Positions 34,060-47,358 are shown, numbered from the stretch's first letter. The stretch: DNA of 64,000 nucleotides from Nymphaea colorata (GCF_008831285.2 NC_045149.1:19359035-19423034), one strand, 5' to 3'. Numbers and translations: made by a program. Notes: generated by a model from the letters alone, not told the origin.

Positions 34060-37000
34060 CTTGGTATTGCAAAGGATACTCTTTGGGTCCTTCTCGTTGC
34101 CTGTGGATGCTATGAGGACCTGCCCATTTTCACATGCACACAGGGGACTGAGTCTCTCTCTCTTTCTCTTTTGAGAGAGAGAGAGGAGGCAGCTAACTTG
34201 CTCCTTAATGCCTACGAGAATCGAACAGAGCTAGTTAGCAATACCTAACGCTAATAAGAATAGAATTGATGATAGACATTTATGTGCCCATTAATCCCAC
34301 CAAGCTATGCTAAACCCCCTGAAGTAAGAAAGTGAGCGAGAGACGATAGAGACGATAACTAATGGTGATTGCATAAGTTTATAAGGAGCCGGTTCAAACG
34401 TATATATTTATGCTCGTGAAAATCAAGAGTAATTGAAGGGAAAGAGAAGAACCAGAATTTTGCAAAAGACGAAGTCGAATAGGCTCTCAGCTTTGAAGAT
34501 ATTAAATGGGATACATCAAAGTAGCATAGCATGTCCTCCGATTCATATGTGGTATTTGAAACACCTTCCTATTTATATCGGGAATCTTTCGAATGAACTT
34601 CTTATATACATGTTTACATAAAAACTTTTCAAAGAGGGCAGTTGCTCCTTAGCTTATATGCTGCTTTACCACTGTGCCAGTGTTGCTGATACGATGGAGT
34701 TAACAGTAAAGCTTAATTTGTCATCAAAACCTAATGCGTAGTCATTGACAAGGGAGTATGTTGATGTCTCTGTGGAGCTTGTTTGATTAGCTTTCTCAAG
34801 ACATTGAGAGCAAAACGCCCGCACAGTGTGCACGGACGCATGCAAAGAATAGACAAGAACATCTTAGTGGGAGGACTTGCCTAACTTTATAGGCAAAACA
34901 CCCTTTTCTGTTGTATCATGAACGCATGGAACGGTGATTCTCTCCCTATCAAACATCACAAGTTGTTCTTTTCCATAGGTGAAGCATCATTCATTCTTCT
35001 AAATACCAAAATCACCAGAAGAAGCAAAGTGCTTCACTTCAAGACAAGTTTTCGGAGTTGGCAATTCCATGAGCTTGGAAACTCCTGCTCCGTGAATCCA
35101 CTAAAGCCGTGTTTCTATTTCATAGAAGGCTATGAACCAGAGCTAGCTAATACCGTAGGACAATGAAGGTCATGAAGGAGATAAATATACAGTATGGTTT
35201 TCATGATAGCGGAAGGTTAACAACCTACGGCCTAAACATGTCAGAAGCTCGACCACCCCTCCCCCTCCCCTCTCAAATCTTCCTGCTTTTAGGGTCCTGT
35301 GATGAATCGAGACCTAGGTGGGCAGTAGCCCGCCTTCAGCTCCATGGAGTAGCAGCCACAGGAATCAAAGCGATTACGCTCCATCTATGCAAATCCCATC
35401 CCGACCAGCTTTATTTCACTTCTTGAAGCATTCATTCATTCATTTGCCCCTCTTGCCATATTAGAATGTTGTGTTATATTTGGTGTCGGTGGTAATAGAA
35501 GCCCCTCTTGAGGTAGAGTTGCTTTGTTTTTATCCCAAGATACAGTGAGTCCTGTGATTTGCCCAAGAAATAAACACAAGTAACATGCTTGCCGGAAACT
35601 GCCAATATTGGCACAGTTTTCCTTTTCTCACTTTAACCATCAAGTTAAAAAAAAAAAAAGGCTACAAAAGACATGCTTGTCTTTTACTTTTTACCATAAA
35701 ATTGTGTAATCGAGATTTGAGAGATCTCTAACCAGTTTGTGCGTACCAACTTGAGCATTGATCGTTTATGGAACTCGACTTGTACGTTTTATATCAAACA
35801 TCTTAGCCAGGAGGATGAAACTTTTACTAACTAGAAAGAAAAACTATTGTTTTTTACATTTATCATTGTTACAGAAGAAGAAAGACAGTTTTTCAAGCTA
35901 AACGACACAAAAGATAAACAATCATATCATGCTTCCCAAACGGAAATTAAAATTGAGTTTCTAATCTCTTTTAGGTTCAGATCCGCGGACTAAAGTTAAA
36001 CAGTAGGTTCTCCTGTAGCATGGATTTGGGATCGGCCTCAGATTTGGGATTCGGAGCTATCAAACACCAACATAGTGTTCACCAGAAAAGGGAAAAAGGC
36101 AACACCATTCCAACCAGGTGGTGAATACCTTTCTCTCCTTTAATCACAATACTGAAATGTCTCTGTAGGCTTAACACAAAGTACCGCAGATCTCAATTAT
36201 CCAGTTCAAGTACAGCCTCTGCCCAAAGGTAAAAAAGATCCCCACTTCCATAATCCCTCAAGCATAGGATCAAGTTGTCAATATGCTTCATTGAGTCTCT
36301 CTCGAAACCAACAACATCTCCTCCAAGTTATTTCTTCGAAAGTGACTTCATCCTATATAACCCAAGAAGAGAGCGGAAGCCCCCCACGTTTTCCCTCATT
36401 CTCTCAAGATACCAGGCCTACTTTTGGTGGTTCGAGGTGACCACGTTAGGAATAATACGACCTGATCACAACGCCATGATCCAAAATCTGAAGTGTGAAG
36501 CTAAGTAACAGGGGCAGGTGACATTGCGAGGGTGAAACACCCGTGAGACATGTTCCTCGTTGTTGTTCCATCAGCAGTACAGTAACATGCCAACTTGAAC
36601 GTGTAATGTTGATAATAAAGCTGAGTACGGTTAAGGGGATTCCCATGTTGGGGCCAAAGCCAGCACGTAGGTTGGTATTCACTATTTCAATTAGCATGAG
36701 CAAGAAGATTGCTATCCATTGCCTGCCTGAAAAAGTACTGAAGCTCCGTCCTTTTCCCTTGCCCTCAAGATCCAGGGCAGTGTCGGTGCATGGTGAGAAC
36801 ACAGAGTACCTTTATCTCGACACTACACTATGATCAATCTCATATGATATATCAACATAGTGCCCACAGGCAATGCACCTCTTCATGTGCACTAGCACGA
36901 CCAACTAAACTATGCCTCTTAAATTCAATTGAATTAGCCGACAAACATGTTTGATTGGGGGCCTATTCAAAAATGCCATCTATATCGATTCATTAATTAT

Positions 37001-38070
37001 TGCATCAATATTGTTTAAATTATTTGTTTTAGTTAATTTTTATATATCTTGTCATTTTTTTTATTTGTAGAAGAAATCTATATGAAAAGACAACAACCTA
37101 GTGTCTTTGCCAAAGGTAATCTTTTCTTCATGTCTAGCTAAGACATGATCACTTCAAATAATATGTGTATGTCTTAATTTCACAAGTCCACTAATCATCT
37201 GAAACAAGCGTGCTTATTGTGGATTCCAGAATTTCAGAAAACTACAGGTTAAAGTTGAAGGCTGTTAACTAGAGCCAGTATAGGTATTGTGACAGGATCT
37301 TGATTCCATTTACATGTCATCGCACCGTTTTAACTGGTAGAATATAATATTCCATCATTTATTAGTCTGATCATGTCATATCAAGCAATCAATCTCTTGG
37401 TCGGATTCGGATCAGCTCAATCCATAGAACCCAAGTTGAGAAATAGACCCCTAAGACTAGAGACCTATCTACGCTATCACATCCACTGTTTGCTTTTTTG
37501 GCATTTCCAGTCGTCCATTATATGTGGTAAGATTACTGATGATTAATTATCCAGCACAATTCCATCTCATAATTCCAGTGGAAAGTTGGTCCCCAAATCT
37601 TGATCCAGCAGCTGACATGGGAGCTAGAACAGTTGAGTACAACAACTGGTAAACAGCAAGCGCCATGTTAATGGAGCAACCGGCATAAGCTTGACTAGAA
37701 TTGGCGCTTGGAAGTAGTGATTCATCAAGTTAAACGAATCGAGCTCGAGCTAAGAATGCTACATTAAGCTCGATAAACTCAACCAAGCCCATTGAATGTA
37801 TATATGTAAAGTGTGTTTCCTACCCCAACTCCAAAACTACACCATGAGTGGATCAGATCTTCCAGTTCAATCATCCAAACGAAGAAATTTCGAATCACAC
37901 TGAAATCAAGGTAACGCCCTTACAAAGCAATTATTCAGCACCAGTGGCGTTGCACAGCTGGATCCCTGACCTCGAACAACAGGAAAGAAGTCAAATATAA
38001 GTCTCTTTCGACCTGTTGGTTCTCTCATAAGGTTAAAGTTCTATCTCTTCCAGAGTGATATCTCATTTGG
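34060..38070. other. Intergenic region, no supported gene
   Basis: Several ORFs of 60-120 codons occur on both strands, including a hydrophobic 118-residue minus-strand frame at 36446-36802 opposite a 96-residue plus-strand frame. None resembles a family I know. At 36885-36915 the minus strand has an A-box-like GTTTAGTTGGTCGTGC but no good B box. Confidence 0.35.
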
Positions 38071-38073
38071 CTG

Positions 38074-38181
38074 TGCTCTTTCGCATCGGAGAATCATACA
38101 GTTACCTCGACGAGTCATGCGATTGATGCTCTTTCGCACCTGAGAATCATACAGTTACCTCATGACAAGTCATCCGATTGA
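38074..38181. repeat. Tandem duplication, 54 bp x 2
   Basis: The unit GCTCTTTCGCA..GAGAATCATACAGTTACCTC occurs at 38074 and 38128 with a few substitutions. Confidence 0.85.
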
Positions 38182-38726
38182 TGTAAGATACTGAACAGTA
38201 AATGGCAGTTTCATGCATCGAATTCTTTGAATAGAGTGTCCTTTTCAGCATGTCCGGTTAATCGACGGCCAGAGCAGAGGCCATGGGCGAGGCCATATTC
38301 CCGTTTTGAAGAGTGACAACGTGGGGGGCCCTCCCCTGAATAATACTAATGGAATGGGGACGATGCAGTCCTCCCCACATGATCAGCTGAATTATTGATG
38401 AAGAAGTGTTTTGCAGAAAACTTGCCCGAAGTTTGAAAATATAACAAATCGAGACTCATGTTTCAATGTTTTTCATTCACCAGATTCGATTAAAAAATAT
38501 ATCAATGTTGTAAACATCGGATTAGTTATCCAGATCTGTAAAATCTGATGTGTATGCACGGATTATTTTTAAAGAGATCATAGCAGCCCCTTTGTTGGAG
38601 TTCTGGGTTGTGTTTGTGTTGTCTTTGAAACGCTCCTTTACTAAGACAAAATGGGAAAACTTTTTCGGGGCACCCGAACACATGCGATGTGCTCGGGCCC
38701 AAACATATACCCATATTGGCCTTTAA

Positions 38727-38962
38727 GGAGTGTTTGATAGTTTCGGATTTGAAAACTATTGATTTAAGATAAACTTTTCCTACTCTTATTTTAAAACTGA
38801 CCTTCTCTCAATGCAAAAAATAAACTAATGATCTTAAGCGGTGAACTTAATGAACCATAAATTTTGCCATGCATCTTTTTTTTTTACCACATCAAACAAA
38901 AGTATGTCACGTCAATATCCACATCAACGTGAATATCAAATCCGGAGTAATCAAACATCCCC
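38727..38962. mobile_element. Tourist-like MITE
   Basis: A 236-bp element. The left end reads GGAGTGTTTGATAGTTTCGG and the right end, reverse-complemented, GGGGATGTTTGATTACTCCG; both continue into GGATTTGA, so the terminal inverted repeats are about 28 bp and imperfect. GGGTGTTTGA-type ends are typical of PIF/Harbinger MITEs. The 3-bp target duplication is not clearly preserved. Confidence 0.55.
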
Positions 38963-38999
38963 ATATAGACTTTTTAGCTAAAAATTTTGAAACTTGGGC

Positions 39000-41900
39000 A
39001 TCTTCTGCTATATTAATAAAAGTCATGCGCCTTTTCTAAAAATATTCACTACTGAAAGGACGCAAGCTTTGCCCTCTTGTTCCAGCCTTAGTCGCCGACA
39101 AAGTTTAAGATCTTCAAATTTCTCGTAGGATGAATTTGTGACGTTGATTTTACCAGCTTTTTCCGTGACGGCCATGATTTTACCAGCTGGTTTAATGTTT
39201 GCATGCGTTTGGCCTGCATGAGCATGTCACTGGCTGTCATTATTAAGTGTCAGGTTAGGAATTACCAAGCAGCGAGAAAAGAGAAGAGAAGTAAGATTCT
39301 AAAATTCCAGCATCAGAGGCGGTAAAATTGGATTTTACTAGATATTTCACGGAATCTGATAAGATATACTAGTACTATATAGATGAAACTTATCTATCGA
39401 GTGGTATGGATCTAACAACTTCTTGTTTAGATGCGTACAATCAAGAGACTGGGCGCCGTAAGTGGTACCATGGAGATCCATAGGTTTTATAATTTATTGT
39501 AGATCTCAAATTCTCAGTTGTGAAATTCACTATTTGCTTCAGCATAGAATTTCATCTAAGGAGGAGTTGAGATCAGCCTATGATCTCAGGTCCAAGGCCA
39601 ACAAACATAGCCTTATGTTTTTTTTTTTTTTTTCATTTTTCAGAGGGTATACTTGAATTTTGATTTTAGAGTTAAAATTCTAGAAACAAAATTCCACCTC
39701 AAAGTGGAATTAGAATGAAGACTTGCAGTTCTAATTTCCCTTTGTGCTTGCCAGTCTGGAATTTTGATTTCTAAATTGAAAATAATGTGTTTGATAAAAA
39801 CAGGAATTACAATTTTAAAATTGATGAATTAAAACCATCATGGCGTGTCTTAAAGAAAGATAAAAATCTTGTTAAATTCTGGAATCATAATTCCCAGTTC
39901 CAGAATTTTGATTCAAGAACGAGCATGAAATTCCAGAAGCAAAAAAGACTTTGTTTAGTACTGCAGTTCCCATTTTATCAAAAATGAGAATTTTAGATCT
40001 AAAATTCTACAATGCCAGCCTCATCAAACACCCTTTAAATCTAAGTATTTCACATTTATATATTGAATATATTTAGCCATGTAATTTGCATGTTCATCTC
40101 AACTAATCCAGTGTTTCTCTGTCATAAACTTTGGATATTGATCCATCTCTGTTCTTATCTAAATCTGGATTGGATCATGTTCTTATCATGGTTTTGGATC
40201 AACCACAACCAATTCCTGACTTGAAGTGCTTCCACTCCCCATAGACTTCATACCCACCTCCTCCCACAGCATCTAAAGCAAACCCACTGCCTTATGTTCC
40301 TAATCGAAGCATTGGATGCTCTTTGTTTTGAATGGTCCAAGGGAAAAAATTCAAAGTGTGCTCCCATAATGTCCATTTTGTGGTGGCCCACTTGATATCT
40401 AACATTGGATTCCAAAAATTTATACCACTTTCCAAAGGGAAGAAAGATCGCTTTGAATGCGCCATTGATCAAGATTTCCTTATCTGTGCAGTTATCTAAT
40501 GGACACTGCTATCAATATTCTGGTTATAACTAGTAAACATGATTGCAGGATCTCACCATTCAAGGGAGTCCATTTTATGTGCTTGAAAACGACTTCAATT
40601 CATGCTTTTTTAAGTTCATTGATGCATGATCTGACATAAACCTTGAATTGCTTATAGAGTTTAGTCAGGCATATTAGATGTCGTTTCTTAAGTTAAAGCT
40701 CAGCAGAAATTACAGGTCTGCATAATTAGTACTGCATTTATATGCCCAAACTGGCAAACTTTTGAGCTTATTCATTCGACTGTATATCAAATCGTGTGCA
40801 TTCTTTTGGAGCTACTTAGTAAAAGTTTCTTACTTTTTCCCATTTTTTTTCCAATCCTTTTATTGATCATACCCGTATTGATATCAGAATTGGAGATGAA
40901 TTGTTGGTATCAGCCGAATGCAATTGGCTTTTCTTGGAACTTTTGAAATGCTTTTTTGTTTCTTAAAAACGAATAACGCGAGTGTTGTTTATTGTTATTT
41001 TCACTAAAAACTGGCAGATAGCGGCCAAGCTGCTCTGTGAAACTGGCAATATCAGCTTTTAATTCAATTCGGCAACGAGAGTTGGGAGTATACATGAGTA
41101 TTTGGTCAAATTGATTCAACATAAGCATTAATCCTTTATTTCACCTTTAATAGTGCAATGCCTCCAATAACACGAAAAGTTTTCAAGCTATCAACTAAAC
41201 TACCGTCGGCTGATTTCACTTCATTTTTGAAGCACTTCTGACAAAAAATGCCTGTGACAAGGGCCATTTCTGCGTTAATGCTGCTGCGACTGAGTTCCTC
41301 TCTTTCTCTCTCTCTAAAAAGAAAATGGTGGTAGCAACAAACAATTCTCCTGAAACTTGTCGTGTGGTACATCTTCCAAGAACTAGACAGGTTCATGAAG
41401 ATGGATAATATGGGAAAAAAGGAGTAAAACTTCTGTTCAAGAGTTACATCATTCTCCTCTTACTTAAAGTTCTCATTTTCTTTTTTCCTGAAAAGATATT
41501 TCGAGGTCCATCTTTTACAGTAGAACAGTCAAATGCAGACTTTCCCTTCGAGAACGGTTAGATGTGATCGTGTGAAGAACCCAATAACACTGTTCACTCG
41601 CAAACAAAAGATGGAAAATGACATTTTCATGGACATTAACCACGAAGCCAGATTTCTTACTCCAAGAGTGGCTTCTTCCACATGTAACAGTTTGGACCGA
41701 CGAACAGTAGGATGTTGAAAGGTCTTTTAAGAAAATAGGGCCTGCGTGTCCAAGTGCAGTCTAAAGCATCTGTCATGAATTCGTACTATTATAACCTTTC
41801 AGGGCAAGAACTTAGCCTGTGAATCATGTTTTCATGTTTCATCATGCTTAAAGTAGTTAGTTTCCTCTGCCAAATTAGTTCCAAATGATGTCCATTTGGG

Positions 41901-42140
41901 GACAGTAGGAAAACCCAAGTTTATTCTTCAATGTTTTAGATTGGGAAGGAAAGAGTTCAGCTCTGCGCATCTTGATTTATCCAGCTCATGTTTCATGTTC
42001 CCAGAATTCCATTGCAACTATTTTTCTTCTCCACTGTGTTGATTCCTCAGTCCTCATGAAGATTTAAGCAGGATTAGCTTGCACTTTCTAAAATTAACAA
42101 TTCTTTCATTTCCCTATGCGCCGCAAACATGAGTCTTGAG
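39000..42140. other. Intergenic region, no supported gene
   Basis: AT-rich. Between about 39.65 and 40.03 kb there are several direct and inverted copies of AATTCCAG and AATTTTAGA, ending at CATCAAACACCCTTTAAA, which resembles a MITE terminus; no matching left end was confirmed. Confidence 0.35.
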
Positions 42141-42142
42141 TT

Positions 42143-42550
42143 TTGCAGATGCTGTGTCCTTGTGACAAGGATTTGAGGAAGGAACACGCAGGTGGGGGAC
42201 CAAGCATTGTTGTTAGATCACAGGGGCTCTACAATAGCATAGCTCAACTCTATCGAACTGCCAATCTGATGGTCGTCCGGTTGTTGCAGTGTAGGGTCAT
42301 GCACTCCATCACTGTTGGTTTCAATGGGAGACAAAGCTCAAAAGCCGAGCAGAGTACAAGCATGGATGCAAATAAATGCAACTGCAGCCATGGCCCTCTT
42401 CCCCTTGAAGAAGATTTCCTGTGTTGGCGAACTGAGACAACAGGTCCAAAGAGATGGAGGGCAGAGTCATGGTCCATGGTCCATTTGCCACTCAACCATA
42501 TGATTGGCGTCAAATCAAACGTGGTGTTTTCACACCTTTTAGTAGACTAG
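42143..42550 (+). CDS. Hypothetical ORF, 135 aa, unrecognised
   Basis: An open frame starting MQMLCPCDKDLRKE and ending SHLLVD. It is cysteine- and arginine-rich with no recognised domain. It may be chance or a remnant; nothing nearby supports expression of this frame. Confidence 0.12.
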   Translation: MQMLCPCDKDLRKEHAGGGPSIVVRSQGLYNSIAQLYRTANLMVVRLLQCRVMHSITVGFNGRQSSKAEQSTSMDANKCNCSHGPLPLEEDFLCWRTETTGPKRWRAESWSMVHLPLNHMIGVKSNVVFSHLLVD

Positions 42551-42689
42551 GACCAAATCTTTTGTCCAGCTTCAAAAACCCCTGTACATTAACATGAAAG
42601 TGGAAACAAAGACTTGCTTTTCACATTTTTCTGCCTTCCTCATATATGGCAGTCCCATCTTTCTCCCTTCCTCTCTCGCTCGCTTTTGC

Positions 42690-42697
42690 ACGAGCCT
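42690..42697 (+). promoter_or_regulatory. TATA box, CCTATATAGA
   Basis: CCTATATAGACC lies downstream of a CT-rich tract (42661-42680), a common plant core-promoter arrangement. A start near 42.72 kb would place the ATG at 42731 very early. The ORF there is about 50 codons (MVQIEQRRISS...) and two other frames stay open to 43.08-43.14 kb. No protein family or microRNA that I know is recognised. Probably a noncoding or novel small transcript. Confidence 0.3.
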
Positions 42698-44109
42698 ATA
42701 TAGACCAAGCAAGTGGCGAAGCCTCGAGAGGATGGTACAGATAGAACAGCGTCGAATCTCGTCCGCCATTAACAGACCTCATCGGAGAAAGCAAGTTGAA
42801 CCAGAACCCTCCCACTATAAAGAAGGATGTGTTCACCACCGTTGCTGGTCAACCAGGCGAGGGGAAGATGACAAGAAGGCTTGAATTGGAACCAACCGAC
42901 TTGAATCAAATCAGGCCAAAAAAGCAGTGGGCAATGGATCTATGCGAGCTGTGGGGCCACTCTGCAACTTGGAGGGAGCCTTTTCCCGCGCAAGTCAAGC
43001 AATTTCAGCACATTTCTCCAAGCCCACAAACACTAAGTGGGTGCATGTCAATCGGTCGCAGAAGAAACAGACAAAAATAAGAACAGTGAAACCACCTCTA
43101 TCTGTTTCCTCTCTCTCAGCGAACGAGTGGTTTGCATGAGCGCAGATCGAAGATCTCATTTAATGGCTTCTTATTTTGAAGAGATATAAAATCTTCCCAT
43201 CAGTGAATCAGAAAATTTTTAATTTTTTGCGAGACAAGTGGAGCAGAAGTCCATAAGAGAAAAACCTCTTCACAGAAGACGGTGAAGTTATTGCAGAGAG
43301 CACTGGACTGCCGTCGAGTTCGATAACAACAGGGTACATTCCAAGGCCTGCTCAGAATCCTCAGATACATGTTGGACACTCACTTCGAGCCCCCACAGAA
43401 CCACCGTCACCAACTTATTGTAGGGTCAGAGGGTCGGGGCAAAACCAATGAAAACAGATGACTGAACGTTGATGTCAGCAACCATGAAGGTTACCAGAGA
43501 TTACACGAATGCTTTAGTCAGTGAGTTTAAAAATCGATTAAGAGTTACATGGTTAACGACCAGACGGTACCCGCTCGACCCTGCACAAGAACGCCCACCG
43601 ATTTCTACAGGAAAACCTCGATCCCCATCTTGGAAATTTTCCAAAAAACATTCCCAAACAATGCAGAAATGAGGCACACATAATCAAAGGGAGTAAAAAA
43701 TAGCAACAGATTGTTACAGAAGAAAAGAGGAGGCTCTTCACGGTTTATATTTATAAAACTGGCAACGTAACAAATTCGGGAATCTGAATCTCCCAAAAGT
43801 TTTGTCCATTGTATGTTGTGTAGTATCTATCTATCGGGTACCTCTATAAACGGGACGAGAGAGAGGGAGAGAAACAGAGAAAGGACTTGACTCAAATGAT
43901 CTGTTAAAGATTGGAATCGAACTACATGCTGTTGTGTAACTCAGACCCGTATATTACAGCAGATCATTCATAAAAACATCTATATTGCTAGACTCTTCTT
44001 TACAAGGGGGAAGTCGGAGTTCAGCATATCTCCTACCCCACTCTTGAGAACCCCTGGAAAAGAGAATAATGGTAGATACTCTATATGCCCGACCCGTCAC
44101 CACCACCTC

Positions 44110-46515
44110 CTACGGAATTAATCGTATCCACTCGTACCTTCCCGGAAGAGGCAAATCGTTCACCGGATCATAATTGTACCTGCCATTCAAATAGCACACC
44201 ACGTTTAAATTGATACACTAGTTACAACAACTTTTCCAACAAATAAGAGATACGACAGAAATATTCTTAAACTGTCAACATGGTTTACTCCTAAGAAACA
44301 AATCAGGAATTGATATGGTTTTAAGGAACCGCATATGCGAACATCAAGCTTTGATCTTGTTGGCATAGAGGCCAGGAAGCTTTGATCTTGTTGGCATAGA
44401 GGCCAGGAAGACACCCAAAGACTCCAGTTTATCAACACAAGAACACAAGAGATAAACCTACAGTTGGCTGAGCTTCCATCATCATCATCACTATTATTAA
44501 CAGTATTGTTATTACTATCTTGGCCCACAATTTTCAACTAGTAGGGGAATAAACCCAGAAAAAGTTGGCTTCTCTTGGGCTCATCTGGAGGGAAATAGAA
44601 AGTCTAAAACGGGAAGAGCAAGGAGGAGACAAACTTTTAGAAACAGGAACTGAAAAAGCTATAACACAAAGAACAAAAAGAAAAAGCAGAACAAGAAGAG
44701 AAATAGGGCAAGCGCCACCATACTTCTCAATAAATCTTTGCTGCTCCTGCTGCTCTGCATCAGAAAAAAATTCTTCCATTTCACGAGCAGTGGGGATGCT
44801 CCGGCGCGGCCCGTTGCGTATTCTCCGGTTGCTCTCAGACTGGTTAGTCGGCTTAGTTGTAGAACCGGGCGCTTCGAGACTCTCTGAGTTCCTCATCAAA
44901 CTGCAAGGTGTCGTCTCTCTCACGCTCCTTGAGCTAGTAAGGAAGAAAGAACAACACAAGAACGTTAACACATTAAGCTCAAAGTAAACTACAAATGGTT
45001 TTAAGTAAATGATCCACTCTCAGCAATAAAACATACGAATTAAAGATCCTAAACATATACGATAGAGAAGTCGCAAGGTCTCGTTCCTTTCCTTTCCTTC
45101 TTTCTCTAACGAGAGTGCATGTAATCTAGATGATGAAAGAACCCGGATTCGGAAAGGAGGGTTCGGAACTTTAAAAAATGGTAAGAAAAAGAACATCCAA
45201 AAAAGAGAAATGACCAGCATCATGCAAAAATGGATTTAGTTAATAAGCACAAAGCACCTTTTAAAACAAAGAGGAAGAAAAAAACAAGCAAAATTTCCAC
45301 AGAGAAATGGAACCCAATGAACACAGAAGTGATCATATTAGGGGAATCAAAGCAAAAAGCTGGACAACTACCAAAAGCCAAAAAGATTAAAAGAAAAGAA
45401 AAAACTCTCTCCACAAATAATGAACTATAACACTTTCTGCCCATAGACAGCTCAAGGGGTATATGATCAATATTCAGAATAACAATGCTTCGAGGCAAAT
45501 AAAAACCAGAATAAACAACATTAAAAACCAGAATAAACAACATATTCGGCCTTCAATTTTCTTTTTTTCATTTCAATAATGACGAAATGAAAACATGAGC
45601 GGCAGCGCAAAAAGCAACAAGAATTTTTTCCATTTCCTGTTGAGAGAGTTTATGTGTAGAAATTCAAGCTTTTGAAAGAGCGTTTTCTGGTAGACGTTTT
45701 AAAGTGAACAAAAAAATGGAAAAAATGGTGCGCGAAAGATATTTTCTTAAACAAATTTCCTCAAATACGGAAATACGAAGCCCTATTTAGGATTTCTCAT
45801 TTTTAGCGCTACCCAAAAGAGATATTGTAACCAAGACGGCAGGTTTAAGCATAAACCCTAAACCACCGTCCCTAGACCCCCAAACCACTCAAATGCAAAA
45901 CCCTGGTTTTTCCAGGAAGCATAGGCGGTTTTCCGGCAAGGAAAAGCAGGTTAGTCCAAAAACAGCACAAAGCGGGCAGCCCACAGCCTACCTTTCCCTA
46001 GCGTCGCCCTCGATGACATTCTCCCCAAACGACGCCTCGACAGCGGTCTCGCTCTCGGAGGCATGCTCGGTGCCCGACGAGGTCGCCGAAGCGGCCATGG
46101 TGGCAGCTTCGTTCTCCGACGGCTTCGGCTTGGACCTGCCAGGCGACACGGAAACCGAACGGGACCTGGCGGAATTGGCTGTGCCGGCGAGCTTCGCGTT
46201 CGACTTATTGGAAGCGCCGCAGCCGGCAGAATCGGTCTGGCTGGAAGCACGTTCCTGCTGGTGGGCGCGCTTGGGGTGGTCGGAGGAGTGGGGTTTGGGC
46301 TGCTCAGCGTGCGGTTGCTGCGGGGAAGAGAGGAAGGGCGGCTTCACGAGTCGCCGGCTGCGCAGCTGGAGGTAGGAAGCGGCCTTCTGGAGCCCGGCGG
46401 CGGCCCTCTCGAGGGCGAGGGTTCTAGCCCTCGTTCGCACTCCGAGGTATCCCTGCGACACCTCCATCACCGCGACCTCTCCTGTGCCCTTCGTCTTCTT
46501 CATGTATTTCCCCAT
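44110..46515 (-). CDS. KRP: Cyclin-dependent kinase inhibitor, KRP/ICK family
   Basis: KRPs bind and inhibit CDKA-cyclin D complexes in the nucleus, slowing the G1-S transition and promoting endoreduplication. Three coding exons: 45992-46515, 44724-44933 and 44110-44179, totalling 804 nt or 267 aa with all phases closing. The N-terminus [20 protein letters not shown] followed by [12 protein letters not shown] and [13 protein letters not shown] are conserved KRP motifs. The middle is Ser/Ala/Pro-rich. ETTPCSLM (about 181-188) is a further KRP motif. The C-terminal inhibitory domain is [20 protein letters not shown], then [20 protein letters not shown] (to about residue 262), ending IRLIP. The C-terminal exon starts exactly at the conserved KY. 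The long middle resembles KRP3/KRP4-type members. The 5' UTR contains (GA)n tracts at 46543-46560 and 46624-46641. Intact. Confidence 0.95.
44347..44408. repeat. Tandem duplication, 31 bp x 2, in a KRP intron
   Basis: AGCTTTGATCTTGTTGGCAT followed by AGAGGCCAGGA is repeated exactly with period 31 inside the last KRP intron. The perfect identity implies a recent event. Confidence 0.95.
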
Positions 46516-47065
46516 CTCTCTCTCCAGAATCTCATGTATATAGAGAGAGAGAGAGGGAGGGAAAGAGGGAGGGAGAGGTTTGAAAGATTGAAGGGGCGGG
46601 GAAGAGGGAAGAACGGAAACCTAAGAGAGAGAGAGAGAGGAGATATTGGGAAGGGGAGTCGTTGAATGCTTAACCATTTTAGAGAGAGATAGAGATGGAA
46701 AGAGAGAGGGGAAAGAAGGAAACGAAGGGCGAAAAGGGCAAACCCTAACGAGAAAGTACCATAAAGCCCATTCAATTAAAATTAATGATGGACAAGCTTG
46801 TCTGGCGGGAACGGCCGTTTACACTGCTGAAAAGGTTTCCTTTGCCGGGCGGTTGCTGGATCTTCCAAGGGCATAATTGTCATTTCAAGGACAGATGATG
46901 CAAAATGGGGCCCTTTTGTTTCTCTCTTGATGCCCTTTTAAGAAGAAAATATTTCTCTCTCTAGACTCCCCAGTTCCTCCCGCCTGGCGCAAGAAGAGAG
47001 AGGGCGAAATGCCACATGTTCACCCCAAGCAGCGGAATCCAATGACTTGTCTGCCAAGACTCTGT

Positions 47066-47066
47066 A

Positions 47067-47160
<94 letters not shown>
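47066..47160. repeat. Compound microsatellite (TC)n(TA)n
   Basis: About 67 bases of TC repeats, with one small interruption, followed by about 28 bases of TA repeats. Confidence 0.95.
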
Positions 47161-47164
<4 letters not shown>

Positions 47165-47270
47165 TCTAAAATGGATTAGAATAACATGGTATAAAAAGTT
47201 AGCACCAATTATTTGATGAGATTCTCTTTCTCTCTCTAATTAAGATCACTACACATTCTACCCATAGCCT

Positions 47271-47294
47271 TATATATATATATATATATATATA
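47271..47294. repeat. (TA)n microsatellite
   Basis: Twelve TA units. Confidence 0.95.
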
Positions 47295-47356
47295 ATGTGT
47301 TAAAGAATGTAGCGACTCTGAACAAGTTAGGCGAATGCTACAAAAACCCAGTTAAG

Positions 47357-47358
<2 letters not shown>

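Noticed and set aside
34190-34320. Possible tRNA-derived SINE (A-box-like and GTTCGATTC on the minus strand)
   Set aside because: The spacing between the two boxes is about twice that of a tRNA promoter.
36446-36833. Overlapping 118- and 96-codon frames on opposite strands
   Set aside because: No known domain; the hydrophobic minus frame is what AT-rich chance ORFs often look like.
45893-46665. Plus- and minus-strand frames of 99-200 codons over KRP exon 1
   Set aside because: Shadows of the GC-rich KRP first exon and of the (GA)n tracts in its 5' UTR.
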